Source: Chloroflexota bacterium
Lineage (GTDB): Bacteria > Chloroflexota > Dormibacteria > Dormibacterales > Dormibacteraceae
Direction: 5' to 3'
DNA: 5,557 nt
NCBI GenBank assembly: GCA_005880755.1
Contig: VBGV01000013.1
Location: 1 to 5,557 of the forward strand
Shown: one piece after another, positions 1-5,100 of the stretch
Layout: each line of letters begins with the position of its first letter
How positions within the stretch are numbered: position 1 is the stretch's first letter
The notes under the pieces: model-generated
Database searches by the model: none
Told to the model about the DNA's origin: nothing
What the model saw: only the letters and a program-made list of their open reading frames with translations
Program-made: the position numbers and the translations under genes

Positions 1-106
1 GGCCGAAGTCATCCGCCGGCCAGGTCGTGAAGTGCCCCGCCAGGCGCAAAACGAACGTTTCCACGATCGGCCAGCCGCGCAGCGGCCTAAAGAACCTCTT
101 GACCAT
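1..106 (-). CDS. Partial N-terminus of an unrecognised protein (runs off left edge)
   Basis: On the minus strand an ATG at 106-104 opens a frame that stays open for 35 codons to the window edge. The peptide begins MVKRFFRPLRGWPIVETF and continues with a mixed basic/hydrophobic segment ending near TWPADDFG. Third positions are mostly G/C, as in the neighbouring genes. It follows the ferredoxin gene on the same strand after a gap of about 240 bp that contains a possible promoter (TATACA at 138-143), so it is probably a separate transcript. The nearest purine-rich RBS-like run (GGGGAG, plus-strand 128-133) lies about 21 nt from the ATG, too far to be convincing. I do not recognise the family. 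The basic, aromatic N-terminus could precede a membrane-associated or enzymatic domain, but nothing visible decides this. It could be a chance open frame because only 35 residues are seen. Confidence 0.42.
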   Translation of the reverse strand, partial: MVKRFFRPLRGWPIVETFVLRLAGHFTTWPADDFG

Positions 107-137
107 TGGCGCTAGATGTTGTGTGATCTCCCCAGAC

Positions 138-166
138 TGTATACAGAATGTGGATAACCCGCAAGT
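138..166 (-). promoter_or_regulatory. Possible minus-strand promoter with palindromic -10
   Basis: Read on the minus strand, TATACA (138-143) resembles a sigma-70-type -10 box. An ACTTGC/TTGCGG stretch (159-166) lies 15-17 nt upstream as a weak -35. The -10 sits inside the perfect 10-bp palindrome CTGTATACAG (137-146), which could be a small operator. It would drive the partial gene that starts at 106, with a leader of about 25 nt. This rests on motif reading only. Confidence 0.3.
149..157 (-). promoter_or_regulatory. Isolated consensus DnaA-box 9-mer
   Basis: The plus strand reads TGTGGATAA, so the minus strand reads TTATCCACA, the consensus DnaA box. It lies in the spacer between the putative -35 and -10 of the possible promoter upstream of the left partial gene. 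I saw no cluster of further boxes and no AT-rich unwinding region, so it is not an origin. It could be a DnaA-responsive promoter element or chance; a 9-mer is expected on either strand of 5.5 kb about 4% of the time. Confidence 0.3.
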
Positions 167-316
167 CCTGGCGCAGTCGGACCTGCCGGCGCGGCGCGCG
201 TCGAAGGAGTCAGCAACGACGAACCGGCCACCTCCAGGAGGGGTGTGGCGATCCTCAGAGGTGGTCCGGAGCCTGGATCATCAAAGTCCGGGCGAGGTCG
301 AAGCGATAATCCGGAT

Positions 317-346
317 CGGGGTTTCGGCCTGGAGGCTTTCGCCCCG
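317..346 (-). terminator. Two-tier hairpin just after the ferredoxin stop
   Basis: Starting 3 bp beyond the ferredoxin stop codon, the transcript would read CGGGG, CGAAA, GCCU, CC, AGGC, CGAAA, CCCCG. This is an outer 5-bp GC stem and an inner GCC(U)/(A)GGC stem, separated by a symmetric internal loop made of two identical CGAAA segments. The position fits the end of the glp-like operon. There is no U tract, so intrinsic termination is uncertain; it could instead be a 3'-end stabilising structure. Confidence 0.35.
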
Positions 347-349
347 ACC

Positions 350-754
350 TCAGCGTGTCGTCATCCGCCGCACGACCGCCGCCACCTCGTCGAGCGGCAG
401 CCCCACCGGGCAGACCGAAGCTGCCGCGGCCAGGTCCGGAGCAGCGCCGCCGTCCCCCGCCAAGTCAGAGGACGCTTCGCTGAGCCGCGCGTAAAGGCGC
501 ATGTAAGAGGAAGCGAGATCTGGTAGTCGCGTCTTGCCGAGGCGGCCCGCGGCCAGCGCGCACAGACCGCAGTTGATGCAGCTCACAAGGTGTGGGTGGC
601 GCTCGCGCATCTGTGGCTCGACGGCGCGGATACCGTCCGCCGCGTATGTCTCGACGAGGTCAGCGAGCTGCGATCGCCGTCGCGTCAGGCGCCGTCGCGC
701 CTGATGGATTCCATAAGCCCACGCGAGCCGCGCGAGCGCGTCAGCGCGAGCCAT
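350..754 (-). CDS. Small ferredoxin-like [4Fe-4S] protein, probable partner of the glycerol-3-phosphate dehydrogenase
   Basis: This is a 134-residue cytoplasmic protein with no signal peptide or membrane segment. A basic helical N-terminus (residues 1-50, with an arginine-rich stretch at 20-27) precedes CINCGLC (Cys59, Cys62, Cys65). After a 49-residue helical insert comes CPVGLPLDEV (Cys115). That is the CxxCxxC...CP set that binds cluster I in 2[4Fe-4S] ferredoxins and HdrC/GlpC-like subunits, where the distal CP cysteine completes the first cluster. The cysteines of cluster II are absent, so a single [4Fe-4S] cluster is predicted. The start ATG overlaps the end of the upstream dehydrogenase gene by 14 bp in another frame, indicating translational coupling; only a weak GATGGG precedes it. 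Inferred role: accepting electrons from the dehydrogenase and passing them to a quinone or another carrier. It is far shorter than GlpC (about 400 residues) and lacks CCG domains, so I give no glpC symbol. Confidence 0.8.
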   Translation of the reverse strand: MARADALARLAWAYGIHQARRRLTRRRSQLADLVETYAADGIRAVEPQMRERHPHLVSCINCGLCALAAGRLGKTRLPDLASSYMRLYARLSEASSDLAGDGGAAPDLAAAASVCPVGLPLDEVAAVVRRMTTR

Positions 755-2363
755 CGAAACCCATCAGCCCCCGCATGGCGCCCTGCGCGAGCTCTTCCTG
801 CGCCCAACCAGCCTGGTTGAGGACTGGTGCACGTCCCAACCACGCACCGCGCACGAACTCGCGCGCGGCGTCAAACCGCTGCGACGCGCTCCAGCCGAGC
901 TCCCTGCCGATCACCTCCGCCGTCCGCAGGATGCAGGCGGCACCGGCGCATGGTCCCGCCGCCACACCGACGCGCCGAAACGCGTCCGCAAGCGTGCGCA
1001 CCTGCTCGCGTCGCGCAGCGTAAACCAGCTCGGCCTCGGTGACGGGCTCGCATCGACAGAGGATTCGAGACGTTCCACCCTCGTCAAGAACCTTTTCGGC
1101 GTTGGTTCCGTGGCGGCTCTGCAACTTCATCGCGGCCAACGCGGAGATGCTGCATCGCGCGGCCAGCTCCGCGGGCGGCTCGGGATCGGACTCATTCCCG
1201 GGCAAGGGTCGCGACGCGGTCGTGCTCGCCACCTGGTGGCCCAACTTCCGGCAGACGGCGTCCGAGGTCTCCTCGGCCATCAGGCGGTACATCGACAGCT
1301 TGCCACCGGCGATGGTGATGAACCCGTCCGCGTCCTGACTGGCATGGTCGATCACCTCATAACGCCGCGAAAGCTCATCCTCATATTTCCGCCACTTGAA
1401 CAGGGTCGGGCGCACGCCGGTCGTCGTACGAACCGGTCGGTAGTCGCGTATCCGTGGAAAGACGCGCTCGAATCCCTGCAGCAGGTAATCGACCTCGTCC
1501 TCCAGCACGTCGACCGAGTCCAGGTCGCCGTAGAAGTCGTCGTCGGTCGTGCCGAGTAGGGTGAAGCCAGCGTGCGCGACCATCAGCAGGTCGCGCCCGT
1601 CGACCGACTCTGCGCTGATCGAAAAATTCGAGATTCGGTGCGGGTAGATGATGTGGATGCCCTTCGCCGGGCGCAGGCGAATGTCTACGCCCGCCATAGC
1701 GCCGAGCTCAGGCGACCACGGGCCGGTCGCGTTGACGACCGCTCGCGCGCGCGCCTCCGAAGTCGCGCCATCCGCAGTTCGGTAGCGCACTCCGAGCACC
1801 TTGCCTCCATCCTTGACCAGCTCCGTCACCCGTGTGTGGTTGAGAGCCCGCGCACCATGGGCGACCGCATCCTGGACGTTGGCGTACACGAGCCGGTGGG
1901 GGTCGACACCCCACTCCTCCATCGTCACCGCGGCGATCACGTCAGGCGACAGACCGGGCTCGGCTTGAAGCGCCTCTTTGCCGGTGAGGCGCCGGTGGGG
2001 ATGCGCGTGCTTCAGCGGCTGGAAGCGGTCGTACACCTCCATGGCCGTCTCCATGCGCTCGATGTTGTTGCGGTCATGCGGCATGACCGGGATCAGAAAG
2101 ACCACCCGGTAGACCAGGTTGCGGGCGATCGTCACGATGTGCCCGGCGTCGACGCACGACAACCGGGTCGTGTCCCAATCGAACTCGAGGTAGCGCGGCC
2201 CGCCGTGGATCATCCAGCTCGAGGAGCCACTGGTGCCGGCCCCCCAGTCGCCTTTTTCGAACAGCAGGACCGAAAGCCCGCGTAAAGAGAGGTCGCGCGC
2301 GATGCCGGCACCGGTCACGCCGCCGCCGATCACGACTACGTCGTGGGCGCTCGGGGCGGTCAC
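741..2363 (-). CDS. glpA: FAD-dependent glycerol-3-phosphate dehydrogenase, GlpA/GlpD type with C-terminal four-cysteine domain
   Basis: The enzyme oxidises sn-glycerol-3-phosphate to dihydroxyacetone phosphate with FAD. The predicted product is 540 residues from the GTG at 2363. A Rossmann FAD motif (DVVVIGGGVTGAG, about residues 8-20) ends at an acidic residue in LLFEKGD (Glu36). Family landmarks follow: SSSWMIHGGPRYLE (about 47-60), where most GlpD proteins have SSKLIHGGLRYLE; VVNATGPW (about 209-216); GTTDDDFYGD (271-280); GVRPTLF; and the FAD-proximal IAGGKLSMYRLMAEE (about 351-365). The C-terminal region carries CRC (Cys436, Cys438), 33 residues, then CAGAAC (Cys472, Cys477), the BFD/GlpA-type cysteine set, and overlaps a stretch resembling the helical DAO_C domain. 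The GTG start lies 7 nt after a TAGTAT box with no Shine-Dalgarno. A longer frame opens at TTG 2414 but adds only 17 unlike residues. It is followed immediately by the overlapping ferredoxin gene. The family is certain; the GlpA versus GlpD label is a judgement because the N-terminal half is GlpD-like. Confidence 0.92.
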   Translation of the reverse strand: MTAPSAHDVVVIGGGVTGAGIARDLSLRGLSVLLFEKGDWGAGTSGSSSWMIHGGPRYLEFDWDTTRLSCVDAGHIVTIARNLVYRVVFLIPVMPHDRNNIERMETAMEVYDRFQPLKHAHPHRRLTGKEALQAEPGLSPDVIAAVTMEEWGVDPHRLVYANVQDAVAHGARALNHTRVTELVKDGGKVLGVRYRTADGATSEARARAVVNATGPWSPELGAMAGVDIRLRPAKGIHIIYPHRISNFSISAESVDGRDLLMVAHAGFTLLGTTDDDFYGDLDSVDVLEDEVDYLLQGFERVFPRIRDYRPVRTTTGVRPTLFKWRKYEDELSRRYEVIDHASQDADGFITIAGGKLSMYRLMAEETSDAVCRKLGHQVASTTASRPLPGNESDPEPPAELAARCSISALAAMKLQSRHGTNAEKVLDEGGTSRILCRCEPVTEAELVYAARREQVRTLADAFRRVGVAAGPCAGAACILRTAEVIGRELGWSASQRFDAAREFVRGAWLGRAPVLNQAGWAQEELAQGAMRGLMGFDGSR

Positions 2364-2370
2364 GCAGCCG

Positions 2371-2376
2371 ATACTA
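2371..2376 (-). promoter_or_regulatory. -10 box positioned for a leaderless dehydrogenase mRNA
   Basis: On the minus strand TAGTAT is followed by exactly 7 nt and then GTG (2363-2361). This is the spacing at which transcription would begin at or next to the start codon, as in leaderless genes of actinobacteria and other high-GC phyla. No good -35 is visible 16-18 nt upstream and no ribosome binding site precedes the GTG. This element is the reason for choosing GTG 2363 over TTG 2414. Confidence 0.45.
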
Positions 2377-2481
2377 GGCGATAAGGGTCGTCCGCCCGGG
2401 GAAACGCTCGACAATGCATCGGCCTAGGCGCCCGGGCTTCGCTGATGCCGGCGTCGCCGACTCCGCGAGCTCAGTCAGTAG

Positions 2482-2501
2482 CCCCGCACGACGATGCGGG
2501 G
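2482..2501. other. Perfect 7-bp GC stem-loop in the gap between the GTPase and dehydrogenase genes
   Basis: CCCCGCA and TGCGGGG flank a 6-nt loop and pair perfectly. The structure lies about 120 bp upstream of the dehydrogenase start and about 100 bp past the GTPase stop. No T tract follows on either strand. It may act as a secondary terminator or transcript-end structure for the GTPase gene. The rest of the gap 2377-2597 shows nothing else I can name apart from the hairpin at 2571-2595. Confidence 0.3.
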
Positions 2502-2570
2502 ACCGCAGCAGGTATGCGCTCCTTCGCTTGCTCGTCGGCTCCTTGGCACCGGGCGCCGATGCCGCGCCTT

Positions 2571-2595
2571 GTCGAGCTGACCCCGGTCAGACGAC
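2571..2595 (-). terminator. Hairpin immediately after the EF-G-like gene
   Basis: Two bases past the TAA stop (2600-2598) the minus strand can pair GTCG and CTGACC with GGTCAG and CGAC around a very short loop, giving a stem of about 10 bp with a small bulge. The position fits a transcription terminator for the GTPase gene. No U run follows, so strict intrinsic termination is doubtful. Confidence 0.38.
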
Positions 2596-2597
2596 CC

Positions 2598-4622
2598 TTA
2601 GCTCGCCGCCTCGTGCTGCTTCTGGAACTCTTCGATGATTCCCTTCGCCAGATGCGCGGGCATCTCCTCGTAGTGGGAGAACTTCTTCGAGAAGCTGCCG
2701 CGACCCTGCGTGATCGAGCGCAGGTCGAGCGCGAAGCGCAGCATCTCCGACTCCGGCACCATCGCCTTCACGTCCTGGTAGCCGTCGGTCGGCTCCGTGC
2801 CGAGGATCTTGCCGCGGCGCCCGTTGATGTCAGACATGATGTCGCCGAGGTACTTCTCCGGCACGTGGATGGTCGCCTCGACGAGCGGCTCCAGCAGGAC
2901 CGGACCGGCTTCGAGAGCCCCCTTGCGGATCGCGAGCGAGCCGGCGATCTGGAACGCCATATCGTTGGAGTCGACCTGGTGGAATTTCCCGTCGACGAGG
3001 GTTACCTTGACGTCGACCATTGGATAGCCGGCGACTACGCCCTTGGCCATGTTGTCGACGATCCCTTTCTGGACCGATGCCCGGAAGTTCTGCGGGATGG
3101 CCCCGCCGAAGATCTTGTCCTCCCACACGAAGCCTTCGCCTCGCTTCGTCGGAGCGACCTCGATCACGCAGATCCCGTACTGGCCGTGGCCGCCGGACTG
3201 CTTGACGTGCCGGCCCTCGGCCCGGCTGTGGCCCGAGACCGTCTCGCGGTAGGCGACGCGAGGGACCTGCGTCGTCGCCTCTACGCCGTACTTGCGCTTG
3301 AGCTTCTCGAGGGTGACATCCAGGTGCACGTCGCCCAGGCCGGCGATCACCAGCTGCTTGGTCTCCTCCACACGTTCCACGTGCAACGTCGGATCTTCTT
3401 CGCTGAGACGGGCCAGGCCGCTCGAGATCTTCTCCTCGTCGCCTCGCGCCTTCGGTGTGATCGCCACGCTGTAGGCCAGGCCGGGAAGATCCAGGGGCAG
3501 CAGCGGACCCCCGTCCTTCAGGCCCAGGGTGTCGCCGGTGAACGTGTGCGCTAGCTTGGTCGCGGCTGCGATGTCGCCTGACCGCACCTCGGTTGTGGCG
3601 ACGTGCTCCTTGCCTCGCGGGAAGAAGATCTGAGCGAGGCGCTCTTCTCCACCGCGACTGAGGTTGGGCAGGTGCGCGTCGGCCTTCAAGGTGCCGGCGA
3701 CGACCTTGAAATAGCTCACACGGCCGAACTGGTCCCCGCCAGTGCTGAACACGAAGGCCTTCACCGGCTTGTCAGGCTCGACCTCGGGCGGCGGCATCAG
3801 CTCGGCGATCGTCGACATCAGGGTCCGCACGCCGAGGAGTTTCGTGGCCGAGCAGCAGACTACTGGCGCAACCTTGCCCTCGAGGATGCCCTCGCGCAAC
3901 CCGCGCTGGATCTCCTCTTCGTTCAACGTCCCGGCGTCCAGGTACTTCTCGAGCAGCGAGTCGTCGCTCTCCGCGGCTGCCTCGATGAGCTGGCCGCGGT
4001 ACTCGTCGACTCGCTGCTTCATATCGTCGGGGATCGGCACCTCGCTCCCCTGGCCGTCGTCGGCGGTCACGAACGCCTTCAGGTGCAGCAGGTCGACAAT
4101 GCCGCGGAACTCGTGCTCGGCACCGATCGGAAGGTGCAGCGGGAACGGCCGGGGTGTCAGCGTGCCGCGCATCGCGGCTACCGCGCCGTAGAAGTCGGAA
4201 TTCTCTTTGTCCAGCTTGTTCACGACGACGATGCGGGGCTTGTTCGTCCGGTTGACCTGCTCCCACGCGACCTCGGTGCCGACGGCGAGCTGCGGGGTCG
4301 GCCCGACCACGACCACCGCGCCCTCGGCCGCGCGCAGGCCGCTGACGACCTGGCCCGCAAAGTCGAAGAAGCCGGGCGCGTCGAGGATGTTGATCTTGTA
4401 GCCGTTGTGCTCGGCAAAGGCGATGCCGAGGTTGATCGAGATCTTCCTTTTCTGTTCCTCGGGTTCGAAGTCTGTGGTCGCCGTCGACTGATCGGGCGAG
4501 CCCATTCGAGGAACGGCGCCGGCCGCGAACAGCATCGCCTCCGCGAGCGTGGTCTTGCCGTCATGCGAGTGGCCCAGCAGGACCACGTTTCGGATCTTGT
4601 CGGGAGCGTATTCGGTCGCCAT
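2598..4622 (-). CDS. fusA2: Elongation factor G-like translational GTPase (EF-G2 type)
   Basis: The product is 674 residues, soluble, with the full EF-G layout. G domain: P-loop GHSHDGKT (17-24), switch I EEQKRKISIN (about 55-64), G3 DAPGFFDF (81-88), G4 NKLD (135-138) and a G5-like SAT (258-260). Domain II follows (about 285-385), domain III (about 385-455), domain IV with KQSGGHGQYG (474-483) and tip loop FHQVDSND (547-554), and domain V (about 578-670). Two departures from housekeeping EF-G mark it as the EF-G2 paralog family: the catalytic histidine of DTPGH is Phe85, and the switch I threonine of RGITI is Ser62. The domain IV tip His548 is kept, so ribosome A-site binding is plausible. 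The ATG at 4622 begins MATEYAPDKIRNVVLLGH, the usual family N-terminus; the frame extends to 4877 but that extension is unlike the family and overlaps a divergent gene. Purine-rich GGTGGGGGG precedes the start. Mycobacterial EF-G2 is, as I recall, reported to lack ribosome-stimulated GTPase activity, so the role here is uncertain. Confidence 0.94.
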   Translation of the reverse strand: MATEYAPDKIRNVVLLGHSHDGKTTLAEAMLFAAGAVPRMGSPDQSTATTDFEPEEQKRKISINLGIAFAEHNGYKINILDAPGFFDFAGQVVSGLRAAEGAVVVVGPTPQLAVGTEVAWEQVNRTNKPRIVVVNKLDKENSDFYGAVAAMRGTLTPRPFPLHLPIGAEHEFRGIVDLLHLKAFVTADDGQGSEVPIPDDMKQRVDEYRGQLIEAAAESDDSLLEKYLDAGTLNEEEIQRGLREGILEGKVAPVVCCSATKLLGVRTLMSTIAELMPPPEVEPDKPVKAFVFSTGGDQFGRVSYFKVVAGTLKADAHLPNLSRGGEERLAQIFFPRGKEHVATTEVRSGDIAAATKLAHTFTGDTLGLKDGGPLLPLDLPGLAYSVAITPKARGDEEKISSGLARLSEEDPTLHVERVEETKQLVIAGLGDVHLDVTLEKLKRKYGVEATTQVPRVAYRETVSGHSRAEGRHVKQSGGHGQYGICVIEVAPTKRGEGFVWEDKIFGGAIPQNFRASVQKGIVDNMAKGVVAGYPMVDVKVTLVDGKFHQVDSNDMAFQIAGSLAIRKGALEAGPVLLEPLVEATIHVPEKYLGDIMSDINGRRGKILGTEPTDGYQDVKAMVPESEMLRFALDLRSITQGRGSFSKKFSHYEEMPAHLAKGIIEEFQKQHEAAS

Positions 4623-4660
4623 CCAGACCCCCCACCACGAACGGCCGGAGTTACGAGACA

Positions 4661-4666
4661 AGTCTA
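4661..4666 (-). promoter_or_regulatory. Possible -10 box for the EF-G-like gene
   Basis: Minus-strand TAGACT lies 38 nt upstream of the ATG at 4622, predicting a leader of about 30 nt that includes the G-rich RBS-like run. No convincing -35 is visible. It sits in the 108-bp divergent spacer together with a plus-strand -10 candidate at 4715-4720. Confidence 0.3.
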
Positions 4667-4714
4667 AAGCCCGGTTGAGACTCAGCCGGCGAGGGGAGGG
4701 TCGCCATGGCCCGG

Positions 4715-4720
4715 TAGAAT
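4715..4720 (+). promoter_or_regulatory. Possible -10 box for the 75-residue gene (near-leaderless)
   Basis: TAGAAT ends 10 nt before the ATG at 4731, so transcription would start only about 3-4 nt upstream of that codon. It overlaps the alternative in-frame ATG at 4719, which would then lie outside the message; this favours 4731 as the start. No -35 match is seen at 16-18 nt spacing. Confidence 0.33.
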
Positions 4721-4730
4721 GTGGACGCCA

Positions 4731-4958
4731 ATGGTCAAAAAGACCGCGTCGATCGAAGAGGTGCTCGCGGCCATCGAGGCAGCCCGCGACAAAGTGATGG
4801 CCGACGAGGTGAAGTCGCTTACCAAGCTCGGCATCCCGAAGGCGATGGCCTACCAGATGATCGCCAGCAGGTTCCACCAGAAGGTGGGTAACCAGGAAGA
4901 GGCTGAACCGGACCCGTTCGAGGGGAACCCCACCACCTCTTGGGAAGAAATCAGCTAA
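4731..4958 (+). CDS. Small acidic-tailed hypothetical protein, 75 residues
   Basis: The family is not recognised. The predicted protein starts MVKKTASIEEVLAAIEAA and has no cysteine, signal peptide or membrane segment. Residues about 6-30 read as an amphipathic helix (IEEVLAAIEAARDKVMADEV). A lysine/glycine turn (KLGIPKA) leads to a second helix rich in Met/Ala/Gln/Arg (MAYQMIASRFHQK). The tail is acidic and disordered-looking (about 58-75, rich in Glu, Asp and Pro). The arrangement resembles a short helical hairpin, possibly a nucleic-acid or protein adaptor; that is only a guess. It is transcribed divergently from the EF-G-like gene with a 108-bp spacer and ends 2 bp before a 13-bp hairpin, both consistent with a real, independently transcribed gene. 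An in-frame ATG at 4719 would add MWTP; 4731 is preferred because a TAGAAT box overlaps 4719. Confidence 0.65.
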   Translation: MVKKTASIEEVLAAIEAARDKVMADEVKSLTKLGIPKAMAYQMIASRFHQKVGNQEEAEPDPFEGNPTTSWEEIS

Positions 4959-4960
4959 AG

Positions 4961-4989
4961 CGCGGGTGAGGACGCTGTCCTCCCCCGCG
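4961..4989 (+). terminator. Strong hairpin after the small gene
   Basis: Two bases past the TAA, CGCGGG-T-GAGGAC (4961-4973) pairs with GTCCTC-C-CCCGCG (4977-4989) across a 3-nt GCT loop. The stem is 13 bp with one internal mismatch. It is the most stable hairpin I found in the window and is placed as a terminator for the small gene. A T tract is missing (GGAACCCC follows), so it may be a non-canonical terminator or a barrier to read-through into the HTH gene. Confidence 0.5.
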
Positions 4990-4992
4990 GAA

Positions 4993-5066
4993 CCCCCTCC
5001 TGCACCAGCAACGATGGGAGGCGTTTGGAATGAGAGGTCTGGGGGACGGCCGGAGTGAATCCGGCC
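4993..5066 (+). other. Hairpin-rich spacer upstream of the HTH gene
   Basis: After the terminator-like hairpin, the 111-bp gap before the TTG at 5101 holds two more pairings. CCTCC (4996-5000) pairs with GGAGG (5017-5021), and GGCCGGA (5048-5054) pairs perfectly with TCCGGCC (5060-5066) around a 5-nt GTGAA loop. An alternative long-range pairing of CCCCC (4993-4997) with GGGGG (5041-5045) would compete with the first stem. It could be a structured 5' leader of the HTH gene; it does not match a riboswitch class I know. High GC makes chance pairing likely. Confidence 0.3.
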
Positions 5067-5100
5067 TTAGGCTCAACCTCGTCTTAGCCGCGGACAGACG

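Noticed and set aside
149..157. Replication origin around the DnaA box
   Set aside because: There is only one box, no AT-rich unwinding region, and no dnaA, dnaN or parAB genes nearby.
27..494. 155-codon plus-strand open frame at the left side
   Set aside because: It crosses the non-coding gap and runs antisense to the ferredoxin CP motif. The composition looks random and no RBS precedes it.
1572..2285. 237-codon plus-strand open frame
   Set aside because: It is antisense to the glycerol-3-phosphate dehydrogenase FAD domain, with no motif.
2364..2414. TTG 2414 start for the dehydrogenase
   Set aside because: It adds 17 residues unlike the family and has no RBS; a -10 box 7 nt before GTG 2363 points to the shorter form.
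2445..3554. 369-codon plus-strand open frame
   Set aside because: It is a mirror frame of the EF-G-like gene's 3' half and the spacer, with no family features.
3603..4667. 354-codon plus-strand open frame
   Set aside because: It is antisense to the EF-G-like gene, whose motifs are unmistakable. Its translation has no recognisable motif; it results from high-GC codon bias.
4719..4730. ATG 4719 as start of the small protein
   Set aside because: It is in frame but overlapped by the TAGAAT box, and its nearest SD-like run is 18 nt away. It remains possible.
4623..4877. 85-residue N-terminal extension of the EF-G-like protein
   Set aside because: The extension is unlike EF-G, overlaps the divergent small gene, and the ATG at 4622 gives the normal family N-terminus.
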